From: Methylomonas sp. | Lineage (GTDB): Bacteria; Pseudomonadota; Gammaproteobacteria; Methylococcales; Methylomonadaceae | Reading direction: 5' to 3' | Assembly (NCBI GenBank): GCA_026989395.1 | Contig: JALSJK010000105.1 | Location: 1 to 60,235, forward strand | Length of the DNA stretch: 60,235 nt | Shown here: positions 19,723 to 27,753 of the stretch, one piece after another | Layout of the letters: every line of letters starts with the position of its first letter | Numbering within the stretch: position 1 is the stretch's first letter | The notes under the pieces: model-generated | What the model saw: only the letters and a program-made list of their open reading frames with translations | Database searches by the model: none | Told to the model about the DNA's origin: nothing | Made by a program: the position numbers and the translations under genes

Positions 19723-21540
19723 TTACCAGGCCTCAGAATTTTCTGATCTGTTCTTCCGTTTACCATACTGATATAAAAATTTTCTTCTTAACAAACCCGA
19801 TGGGTCATCAGGTATCCGTTGCAACCACTGTTCATCAGCCTGTTGCTGTTCATTCTGTGATTCGTCCTGATTAACCGGCATCTGCGCATTATTTTCATGG
19901 TTCTCGTCTTGCTCTTGCCGCTGAGATTTATCTTGTTGCTGCTCTGCGTTGTTGGTGTCGGTTGATTCCTGTTTTTTTTGCTGATCCTGAGACTGTTGCT
20001 GTTGTTTTTCTTGTTGCTGGCCATCAGATTCTTGATCTTGTTCTGCTTGCTGGTCTTCATTTTGCTGGGAAGATTGCTTATCCTTTTTTTGCTTATCTTG
20101 TTGTTCCTGACCTTGCTGTTCTTTGTCTTGCTTATCTTTTTGTGAGGATTGTTTATTCGGTTGCTGTTTATTTTGTTGTTTTTGCTTTTCCAGCTCTTTT
20201 TCAACCAGTTTTTTATTATATAAAGCATCCTCATGCTTTGGATTAATCTTCAAAGCTTGCTGATACGCCTTCAATGCCTCCTGTAATTTTCCCATTTTCG
20301 CCAGAGCATTAGCCTTATTGTAAAAAGCATCACTGGTTTTAATTTTTTCCAGTGACTTTAAAGATTTTTCATATTCACCTGCCTTGTAATAAGCTGAAGC
20401 TTTCCACTCAGGGTTTCTGAAATTTTCTGCCGCCTCTTTATAGCGCTGCTGCTCAAATTGCAGTTGCGCCTGCTGATCCTTGGTTTGAAAAAAATTTTGC
20501 CAATCAAAAGCATAACTTGGCTGAGGCGTTTGCAACAAAAAAAACAAAGCCAAAGATAAAATGCCACGCCTGAAGTTTAAAGCCGCTAACGGCACCACCA
20601 GCAAAAGTAGCCATGGCCCTCTGTCTAACCATAAATCCAGCAATAAATTATTTGTCTCAGCCTGCTGCTTAACCTGCGAATCAAAAACAGCTAACAAAGT
20701 TTCAATATCGCTGTCATCAGGACTTATAGTCCGAAAAACACCGCCCCCCGCTTCCGCCAGCTTTTGTAATTGCTGAGATTTTATTTTGGAAATAACCATA
20801 TTGCCAACAACATCCTTTAAAAAACCACCATCAGAAGTTTTAATCGGTGCGCCTTGTTCTGTTCCAACCCCCAAAATTGACAACTTATATTGTTTCAAAG
20901 AACGAACAACAGGCAAAGTGTCTTCCAAAGTCACGCCATCAGTAACCAGCAAAATTTCGCCACTGGTTAATCCGGCCTGTTTAAATAAATCCACTGCTTT
21001 CTCAATAGCCAGCGCTGTATTACTTCCTTGTGCCGGCATGATTTCAGTCGTTAATGCCGATAATTGACTATTGATGGTTTCAGTATCTTCAGTTAATGGC
21101 GTTACCGTAAAAACATCGCCTGCATAAACAATCAGCGCTGTCTGGCCATCCTTTCTTCGCCTTAAAATATCTGCGATTTTATAGCGAGCACGAATCAATC
21201 GACTCGGTGTAATGTCCGCAGCATCCATTGACCTCGATAAATCCAAAGCAATCACCAAACCCGCTGCATTTCTGAATACCGGTGAAGGTAATCGTTCCCA
21301 ACTTGGTCCGGCCAAAGCGAAAATGGTAAGAAAAGCTGCCACAGATGAACTCAACAGTGGCCACCGGCTTTGTTCAACTGCCTTATCCTGCAAAATATGG
21401 GGAAGCAATTCGGGATCGCAAACCTGGTTCCAATTACCCTGCATCAGCTTGTTTTTCCAGCCGATGAATAATAATACAGCGTAAGGAATCAAGGCCAGCA
21501 GCCAAAAAGGACGAATAAAATGAAAGTCAGTGAAATTCAT
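19723..21540 (-). CDS. VWA and TPR domain membrane protein (BatB/BatC-like fusion)
   Basis: Two N-terminal membrane helices, then a von Willebrand A domain with MIDAS DLSRSMDAAD near residue 96 and LLVTDGVTLED, a membrane helix near 300-325, TPR repeats (EALKAYQQALKINPKHEDAL), and a long tail very rich in Gln, Lys, Glu and Asp (about residues 450-580). It combines what are separate BatB and BatC genes in some bacteria. It overlaps the upstream VWA gene by 4 bp (ATGA), so the two are translationally coupled. Confidence 0.88.
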   Translation of the reverse strand: MNFTDFHFIRPFWLLALIPYAVLLFIGWKNKLMQGNWNQVCDPELLPHILQDKAVEQSRWPLLSSSVAAFLTIFALAGPSWERLPSPVFRNAAGLVIALDLSRSMDAADITPSRLIRARYKIADILRRRKDGQTALIVYAGDVFTVTPLTEDTETINSQLSALTTEIMPAQGSNTALAIEKAVDLFKQAGLTSGEILLVTDGVTLEDTLPVVRSLKQYKLSILGVGTEQGAPIKTSDGGFLKDVVGNMVISKIKSQQLQKLAEAGGGVFRTISPDDSDIETLLAVFDSQVKQQAETNNLLLDLWLDRGPWLLLLVVPLAALNFRRGILSLALFFLLQTPQPSYAFDWQNFFQTKDQQAQLQFEQQRYKEAAENFRNPEWKASAYYKAGEYEKSLKSLEKIKTSDAFYNKANALAKMGKLQEALKAYQQALKINPKHEDALYNKKLVEKELEKQKQQNKQQPNKQSSQKDKQDKEQQGQEQQDKQKKDKQSSQQNEDQQAEQDQESDGQQQEKQQQQSQDQQKKQESTDTNNAEQQQDKSQRQEQDENHENNAQMPVNQDESQNEQQQADEQWLQRIPDDPSGLLRRKFLYQYGKRKNRSENSEAW

Positions 21541-22517
21541 ATCCGCCTCAAATTAGATAAACTGATGACTGCTGACAAAATTAAGGCAACAGCCAATGGC
21601 CAATGGAAAAGCTCAGTTCTGGGCCGAAAAAACTGCTGATCTTTTTCTACAGGTTCTAACTGATCAAGGATTTTATAAATCTCCTCCAATTGTTCAGTAT
21701 TTCGGGCACGAAAATATTTTCCTCCGGTTTTTTCTGCAATAGCCCTCAATGTTTTTTCGTCAAGATCTCTGGACGGGTTAACTTTTCTGACCCCGAATAA
21801 ACTGCGCACCAACATTTCATCCGCCCCCACGCCAATGGTATAGATTTTAAGCCCTTCTTTTGCAGCCAGTTCCGCAGCTTTTAAAGGCGATATTTCCCCG
21901 GCAGTATTAGCGCCATCGGTTAATAAAATCAGAACCCGGCTATTTGCTGATTGTTTCCGTAGCCTTTTAACCGCCAAACCTATTGCATCACCAATTGCGG
22001 TATTCTTTCCTGCCAGCCCTATTGCCGACTCATTAAGCAAGGTCAATACTGTTTTACGGTCAAAAGTTAACGGAGCCTGTAAATAGGCTTTGCTGCCAAA
22101 CAAAATCAAGCCAATTCGGTCGCCCACTCGACGACTGATAAATTCACCTGCTACGATTTTAGTGGCGGTCAAACGATCAACCTGCTCGCCATTGATGACA
22201 AAATCCTGCTCTTCCATACTCCCTGATAAATCTACAGCTAACATCAAATCTCTGCCAGTTACTGCTTGCTCGATTGGTTCACCCAGCCATTGTGGGCGCA
22301 TACTGGCAATAATCAGAAAAAACCAGGCAATAACGGCCAACCAAATAGGCCATCTTTTTCTCTTAACAAAATATTGACTTTGCAGTTCGCCGAAATCCTC
22401 CAGAAATGGCACTTTTAACGCCGCCTGCTCGACAGGATTAACCGGAGGCATTAGCCATCGTATTAATAAAGGTAGTGGCAAACAAAGAAGCAGCCAAGGC
22501 CATTCGAAATGAATCAT
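21537..22517 (-). CDS. VWA domain membrane protein (BatA-like)
   Basis: A 326-residue protein with N-terminal membrane helices (PWLLLCLPLPLLIRWL and WLAVIAWFFLIIASM), a VWA domain with intact MIDAS residues (DLSGSMEEQD, then TAIGDAIGLAV and LLTDGANTAGE), and a C-terminal helix. This is the BatA architecture. Starts overlap the neighbours at both ends by 4 bp, showing a tightly coupled operon. VWA proteins in MoxR operons are thought to act with the MoxR ATPase in metal insertion or complex assembly. Confidence 0.9.
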   Translation of the reverse strand: MIHFEWPWLLLCLPLPLLIRWLMPPVNPVEQAALKVPFLEDFGELQSQYFVKRKRWPIWLAVIAWFFLIIASMRPQWLGEPIEQAVTGRDLMLAVDLSGSMEEQDFVINGEQVDRLTATKIVAGEFISRRVGDRIGLILFGSKAYLQAPLTFDRKTVLTLLNESAIGLAGKNTAIGDAIGLAVKRLRKQSANSRVLILLTDGANTAGEISPLKAAELAAKEGLKIYTIGVGADEMLVRSLFGVRKVNPSRDLDEKTLRAIAEKTGGKYFRARNTEQLEEIYKILDQLEPVEKDQQFFRPRTELFHWPLAVALILSAVISLSNLRRI

Positions 22518-22981
22518 TTACGTTTTTTCAAAACCTTTAGCCAATCTTCACAAAGTGCGATAAGAGCTGCTATATCTACTTGAGACTTGTCTTTCCTGTA
22601 TCTGGCGTCTGTCAATACTTTGCCTTTTTCAGAAAATCGTAGTTCGCCTAATGTTTCATCCAGAAATTCCAGCCATCGCTTTCCAGTCAATCCTGCCACA
22701 TCTTTCCTCGGAAACAGACTAATGGCAACCCGTCTGATTAGTGCAGAAAGTTCAGCCAGTTTCTGCTCCTCACTCAAGCCTGTATCCTGCCTGATGTCTT
22801 GCAATATTTTTATGGCTGTTTTGATGGCTGTCCTTCGGGTTATCCTTTTATAAAGCCAATAAGAAAAAAACACCAATGCCACAATCAATATCAACAAAAT
22901 CCACCAACCCATCGCTGGCGGCCACCAACTGACAGGCTCTGGCAAATGAATATCTTTTAAAGGGAGCTGACTAGGTTCCAT
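22514..22981 (-). CDS. DUF4381 domain membrane protein
   Basis: A 155-residue protein with one membrane helix (GWWILLILIVALVFFSYWLY) after a short periplasmic N-terminus containing LPEPVSWWPPAMGWW, followed by a cytoplasmic helical part (SALIRRVAISLFPRKDVAGL, LGELRFSEKG). The pattern and the place between DUF58 and VWA genes are typical for DUF4381. Its function is not known beyond association with MoxR operons. Confidence 0.85.
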   Translation of the reverse strand: MEPSQLPLKDIHLPEPVSWWPPAMGWWILLILIVALVFFSYWLYKRITRRTAIKTAIKILQDIRQDTGLSEEQKLAELSALIRRVAISLFPRKDVAGLTGKRWLEFLDETLGELRFSEKGKVLTDARYRKDKSQVDIAALIALCEDWLKVLKKRK

Positions 22982-22984
22982 TTT

Positions 22985-23899
22985 TTACCGTAAAATTTGC
23001 ACTGGATCATCCCTGGTGCTGCATAGCAAAAATTCAAGATTCAATTTTCTGGACAGATTTTGCAAATCCAGTTTTCGTTGAATAAATTTATGTTGATACT
23101 GTGAGACACGTTGAGTATCGCCGGTATCGACCAATATGTCTTTTTGCCCATTTGTAAAACGATAATTACCATTTTCCGGCAAATGAACTTCCAATGGATC
23201 GTAAATCATAATCAAAACCACATCACAATGCCTGGACAGGCGGGTTAAATGATTTCTGCATTTAAGATTCAGTCCCCGAAAATCACTAATAATATAGACC
23301 AGACTGCCCGGCCTGGCATGCTGAGTCAAACGAGATAAAACATGTTCCAGGGAAAATTCCTGCTGTTCCTGATCAAAAAAATTCACCAAGGAACTAAAAA
23401 AACGTAACACGGCATGTTTACCATTTTGCGGCTTTAATTCAAAACAGCTCCTGTCAGAAAAAATTTGTCCTCCAACCCGGTCTCCATTATTTTGCCCAAT
23501 CCAAGCTAATAAACCTGCAAGTTTTGCTGCTTGAACAAATTTAAATACACCACGAGTTGCAAATTTCATGGCATTTCGATAATCGACAGAAATAAAAACC
23601 GGTCTTTCCCGTTCCTCACGATACAATTTGGTGTGTGGTTTGCCCGTTCTTGCAGTCACACGCCAGTCAATACTGCGAACATCATCACCTGGCTGATAAA
23701 GCCTGGTTTCATCAAACTCCATACCACGTCCTTTAAAACGCGAAACATAACCTCCGCTTTGTTGCGCTCGCATTCCAGATCGATACAGGCTCAGACTTGC
23801 TGCCGGTCTTGCAAGGCGCAGCAAGGTTTTCAGGGTGATTTCCACCCTGTCATTAGACGCCTCATCTGAAACTGGTTTTTTTGGTAACGCAACCATCAT
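22985..23899 (-). CDS. DUF58 domain protein
   Basis: A 304-residue soluble DUF58 protein. Diagnostic are SRFKGRGMEFDETRLYQPGD, VRSIDWRVTARTGKPHTKLY and EERERPVFISVD; the C-terminal half has a degenerate VWA-like fold (PGSLVYIISDFRGL). DUF58 proteins almost always accompany MoxR ATPases, as here, 33 bp downstream of moxR and 3 bp before DUF4381. Confidence 0.92.
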   Translation of the reverse strand: MMVALPKKPVSDEASNDRVEITLKTLLRLARPAASLSLYRSGMRAQQSGGYVSRFKGRGMEFDETRLYQPGDDVRSIDWRVTARTGKPHTKLYREERERPVFISVDYRNAMKFATRGVFKFVQAAKLAGLLAWIGQNNGDRVGGQIFSDRSCFELKPQNGKHAVLRFFSSLVNFFDQEQQEFSLEHVLSRLTQHARPGSLVYIISDFRGLNLKCRNHLTRLSRHCDVVLIMIYDPLEVHLPENGNYRFTNGQKDILVDTGDTQRVSQYQHKFIQRKLDLQNLSRKLNLEFLLCSTRDDPVQILR

Positions 23900-23932
23900 A
23901 AAAATTCCCTGCCGTTTGGGTTCACGACGATT

Positions 23933-24925
23933 CTAGGGAACAGCAATTCTGGAAATTAATTCGCGAATAAAATGATCTGGAGTCACGCCTTCAGCTTCAG
24001 CCTCATAGGAAAGAATGATACGATGGCGCAAGATATCAAAAGCCATGTCCTGAATATCTTCAGGTCCGACAAAATCACGCCCATCCAACCAGGCTTTAGC
24101 GCGGGAACAACGATCCAGTGCAATACTCGCTCTCGGGCTTGCGCCATATTGCGACCAGCCAGCCAGATCACTTCCGTAAGCACCAGGATCGCGGGTAGCT
24201 AATACAATTTGCAACAAATATTCTTCCAGCGCATTATCCATATACATATCAAGAACCTGGTTTCGTGCAGCAAACAGAGTTTGCTGACTCACTGGCTTGA
24301 TCGTTGCCTGACTGCCAATAGTTCCATTGCGGGCCTCCGCTCTGGCAAGATGCAAAATTTTCTGTTCATGCTGTGGCTGCGGATAATCAATTTTCACATG
24401 CAGCAAGAATCTGTCCAATTGCGCTTCTGGCAACGGATAAGTACCTTCCTGCTCAATTGGATTCTGGGTTGCCATCACCAAAAATAACGCAGGGAGCGGA
24501 TAAGTAGCACCACCCACTGTAATTTGTCTTTCGGCCATCGCTTCCAACAATGCAGCCTGGACCTTTGCCGGCGAACGGTTGATTTCATCGGCCAGGATCA
24601 AATTATGGAATAATGGGCCTCGTTGAAACTCAAAAACACCTTGTTGGGGACGATAAATTTCAGTGCCGGTTAAATCCGCCGGCAATAAATCCGGTGTGAA
24701 CTGAACTCGGTGAAAATCGCCCTCGATACCTTTACTTAAAACATTAATCGCCCTGGTTTTTGCCAATCCCGGCGCACCTTCCACCAAAATATGGCCATCA
24801 GCCAACAAGGCAATCAGCATTCTTTCTACCAGAACTTCCTGGCCAATAATCTGGGAGCTAATAAAATCTTTTAGTGCAACTAACTCTTGTTGACAAGCGT
24901 CAACTTCTAGATTCGTTTCAACCAT
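23933..24925 (-). CDS. moxR: MoxR family AAA+ ATPase
   Basis: A 330-residue AAA+ chaperone-like ATPase. Walker A is the MoxR form GAPGLAKTRA (about 55-64), Walker B is LILADEINRSPAK, sensor 1 VMATQNPIEQEGTYPLPEAQ, and the arginine region and C-terminal lid (YGASPRASIAL) are present. First gene of the six-gene moxR-DUF58-DUF4381-VWA-VWA/TPR-BatD operon. The operon's target is unknown; in methylotrophs a relative supports methanol dehydrogenase activation, but this set is the general type found widely. Confidence 0.94.
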   Translation of the reverse strand: MVETNLEVDACQQELVALKDFISSQIIGQEVLVERMLIALLADGHILVEGAPGLAKTRAINVLSKGIEGDFHRVQFTPDLLPADLTGTEIYRPQQGVFEFQRGPLFHNLILADEINRSPAKVQAALLEAMAERQITVGGATYPLPALFLVMATQNPIEQEGTYPLPEAQLDRFLLHVKIDYPQPQHEQKILHLARAEARNGTIGSQATIKPVSQQTLFAARNQVLDMYMDNALEEYLLQIVLATRDPGAYGSDLAGWSQYGASPRASIALDRCSRAKAWLDGRDFVGPEDIQDMAFDILRHRIILSYEAEAEGVTPDHFIRELISRIAVP

Positions 24926-25000
24926 AAATTAAATCAATCCTTTTTCCATTTTCTAATGTGCGTTTCAGACGGGTATATTACTATAAAGTTCCTGAATGGC

Positions 25001-26302
25001 TTAAATCATGCTAAAGAAAAAATAGCTGACAGAACAAAAAATCAATGCGCCTAGCCCCAGCCAGCACCAAAGCAACATTTTTCTGCCAGGCTTATGTTGT
25101 TCAGGCACGTCACGACCATACATCGCCAACATATTCAAACACGCCAAAACCGGCGCGGCTACAAAAGCCAGAACCGTTGCAATTTTGACCATTTCCCGCA
25201 TTGAGGTTAAAAAGAAAAACAAAATAACCAAAGTGCCACTGACTGTCAGTAACAACCACAGCAAATACTGTATTCTTCTTTTTTCATGCTTAAAATGATT
25301 TGGAAAAAGCAATTCCAGCACCGCTGTTTGGGTTCTGGGAAAAGCATCCAGGCAGGTTAAGGTGGTGCTAAACATTGTTGTCAATGCAGCTATCGCAACA
25401 ATTGGATATGCCCAGCTTCCCAATGCTTGTTGATACATATCCAGCAATTGTCCGGCAAAGGCGGCGCCTCCAGATTTAAATTGTTCGCCACTGCCGTACA
25501 TCACCAAAGCCCCAAGCAACAGGAAGGAAACCGCTAAAAATGCTGTGCCAATATAGCCAATTCTGAAATCCAGCAAGGCATCTTTTATACTGACTTCCCC
25601 CCCCTGGTTTTCATTTTTGCTTTCTGACCAGATTGAATGCCAAACTGAAATATCCATTGGTGCCGGCATCCAGCCCAAAAAAGCAGCTAGAAAAATCAGA
25701 TGCGTAGTATCAGTGAAATTGAATTGAGTGTTCGCAGATTTATAATATCCAGGGTTATCAAGCGCCAACATAATAACCGCCCCTATTGAAGTCACCGTTA
25801 AAATCAGAATAATCACTTTGATTAATTTGTCCAATAGTGAATATCGGCCGCTTGCCAACAAAACAAAACAGATTGAAAGTAAAGCAGCGCTGATGACTGC
25901 AGCAACTTGCTGCGGACCAAGACCAGCAACCCCCTGAAAGTGAAAAATATAAACGGCAAGACCTGCAGTTACAACCGTGACAGCGGATTGAATAATAAAC
26001 ATCGAGCCCAACGTCATTAACAAATACGTCCACAGCGCCCAATTTCCAAGCCTTTTGTATCCGTGAAGTATATTTCTTCCAGTTGCCGCAGTGTAACGAG
26101 GGCCGAATTCAAAAAAAGGATATTTAATAAAATGAATAATAATAATTGCAGGGATTAAATAAAAACCAAACATGCCACCGGCACGTGTTGACTGCACTAA
26201 ATGTGAAACGCCCACTGCCGCGCCCGCATACAAAAGTCCCGGCCCCAGTCTGGATATTAACGAAGTTTTTTGTTGTTCTTGTAGTTTTGTTATTGAATCC
26301 AT
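25001..26302 (-). CDS. Nramp-related transporter lacking the canonical metal-site residues
   Basis: About eleven hydrophobic helices over 433 residues. The opening LGPGLLYAGAAVGVSHLVQS aligns with Nramp helix 1, and LGWMPAPMDISVW aligns with Nramp helix 6. In true Mn/Fe transporters these carry DPGN and MPH; here they read VSHL and MPAPM, so the metal-binding Asp, Asn and Met-His pattern is altered. It may move another cation such as magnesium, or something else. No operon partner; 19 bp downstream of the symporter gene on the same strand, so possibly co-transcribed with it. Confidence 0.75.
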   Translation of the reverse strand: MDSITKLQEQQKTSLISRLGPGLLYAGAAVGVSHLVQSTRAGGMFGFYLIPAIIIIHFIKYPFFEFGPRYTAATGRNILHGYKRLGNWALWTYLLMTLGSMFIIQSAVTVVTAGLAVYIFHFQGVAGLGPQQVAAVISAALLSICFVLLASGRYSLLDKLIKVIILILTVTSIGAVIMLALDNPGYYKSANTQFNFTDTTHLIFLAAFLGWMPAPMDISVWHSIWSESKNENQGGEVSIKDALLDFRIGYIGTAFLAVSFLLLGALVMYGSGEQFKSGGAAFAGQLLDMYQQALGSWAYPIVAIAALTTMFSTTLTCLDAFPRTQTAVLELLFPNHFKHEKRRIQYLLWLLLTVSGTLVILFFFLTSMREMVKIATVLAFVAAPVLACLNMLAMYGRDVPEQHKPGRKMLLWCWLGLGALIFCSVSYFFFSMI

Positions 26303-26321
26303 AATAATCTTTCCTGCCCAC

Positions 26322-27620
26322 TTAACCCCTATGCGGCAAAGCCACTTCTGTAATCACGCCCGCTTCAGGATCATTAAAAATTTCCCTGTCAATTTCATCT
26401 TCTCCGTGCGCAACAATACAAGTCACTGTGGCATCACCGGTAACATTAACAGCAGTGCGGACCATATCAAGCAAGCGATCGACACCCAGGATCAAACCAA
26501 TTCCCTCGACAGGCAAACCAACCTGATTAAAGACCATTGCCAACATAATCAATCCAACACCTGGCACTCCGGCTGTTCCAATTGATGCTAATACCGACAT
26601 GCCAATAATGGTCAAATACTGGCTTAAACCCAAATCTATTCCATACACATTGGCAATAAATACCGTCGCTACCCCTTGCATAATCGCCGTGCCATCCATA
26701 TTAATGGTGGCCCCAAAAGGAATGGTAAAGGAAGCGATCGAATTATGTACTCCCATGCGTTTTTCCACGGCTTGTAATGTTACGGGAATCGTTGCATTTG
26801 AACTGGCAGTACTGAATGCGAAAATCTGGGCAGGCCGCATTTTCCTCATAAAAGTAAAAGGATTTAAACGTGTCATTGAAGTTAACAGCAGGTTCAATGT
26901 TCCAAAAGCATGAATAAGCAGACAACCTACCACCACTGAAAAATAACCAATCATTGGCATAATCAGTCCAATACCCTGTTCCGAAAAGGTTTTCGCCATT
27001 AAGCAAAATACCCCAATGGGGGCAAAATCCATTACCAACGTAACAACTTTCATCATCACTTCATTCATTTTCTCAGCGCCCAGGGCCAAGTTTTTTCCTG
27101 CTTCACCAGCCATCAACATGGCGATAGCAAACAAAATCACAAAGAAAATAATCTGCAACATATCTCCATTTGCAAAAGCCTGTACCGGATTGCTGGGAAC
27201 AATATTGATAATCACATCTGTTAGAGGGGGCGCTTGCTTGGCACTAAAGCCGCCGGTTTCCAGTATTGGGGTGGAATCATTTTTGCCAGGTCCAACCAAA
27301 ATCGCTACGACCAAGGCAAGGCTTATTGCCATAGCCGTGGTCAACATATAAAACAAAAATGCTTTAAGACCGACTCTGCCTAACATACCAACATCGCCTA
27401 TCCCATTCACCCCACAAATCAGGGAAAAAGTCACCAGAGGAACCACCAGCATTTTCAAGGCATTAATAAACATCTTGCCAACTACATGAAAAAGCCCATT
27501 AACCAAATAAGTCTGAACAAAATCTATTTTTGAAGCAAAAGCATTCAGCAAGCTACCTAAAATCAGGCCAATACACATGGCAATAAGGATTTTTGTGGTG
27601 ATGGTCATTTTTCCCTTCAT
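26322..27620 (-). CDS. dicarboxylate/amino acid:cation symporter (DAACS, GltP/DctA family)
   Basis: Inner-membrane sodium- or proton-coupled symporter, 432 residues with about eight helices. Family motifs visible: FSTASSNATIPVTLQAVEKR (the serine-rich hairpin HP1), TINMDGTAIMQGVATVFIAN (the NMDGT helix 7), ASIGTAGVPGVG (HP2) and DRLLDMVRTAVNVTGDA. Substrate (glutamate, aspartate or C4-dicarboxylate) cannot be fixed from sequence alone. Two in-frame Met starts (27620 and 27608) are both possible. Confidence 0.9.
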   Translation of the reverse strand: MKGKMTITTKILIAMCIGLILGSLLNAFASKIDFVQTYLVNGLFHVVGKMFINALKMLVVPLVTFSLICGVNGIGDVGMLGRVGLKAFLFYMLTTAMAISLALVVAILVGPGKNDSTPILETGGFSAKQAPPLTDVIINIVPSNPVQAFANGDMLQIIFFVILFAIAMLMAGEAGKNLALGAEKMNEVMMKVVTLVMDFAPIGVFCLMAKTFSEQGIGLIMPMIGYFSVVVGCLLIHAFGTLNLLLTSMTRLNPFTFMRKMRPAQIFAFSTASSNATIPVTLQAVEKRMGVHNSIASFTIPFGATINMDGTAIMQGVATVFIANVYGIDLGLSQYLTIIGMSVLASIGTAGVPGVGLIMLAMVFNQVGLPVEGIGLILGVDRLLDMVRTAVNVTGDATVTCIVAHGEDEIDREIFNDPEAGVITEVALPHRG

Positions 27621-27662
27621 AACGCCCCCGGGGTCAATTTAGTTTCAGCAAGTGAACGATAA

Positions 27663-27682
27663 TACCTTGTTAAAAAACAAGG
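27663..27682. terminator. 8-bp perfect stem-loop after the Lon-like gene
   Basis: ACCTTGTT (27663-27670) and AACAAGGT (27675-27682) form a perfect stem with an AAAA/TTTT loop, about 70 bp downstream of the Lon-like stop on the minus strand. It could be a weak terminator or a protein-binding dyad upstream of the symporter. Confidence 0.35.
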
Positions 27683-27753
27683 TGACAGTGAAAGATGGGT
27701 AAATAGGTGGATTTCTATACTATCAGTGTCAGCCAAAACGACAAATGGAAGAA

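Noticed and set aside
19788-20234. Low-complexity, repeat-like tract resembling an array
   Set aside because: It is the Gln/Lys-rich coding tail of the VWA-TPR protein; codon-level repetition, not a CRISPR or satellite.
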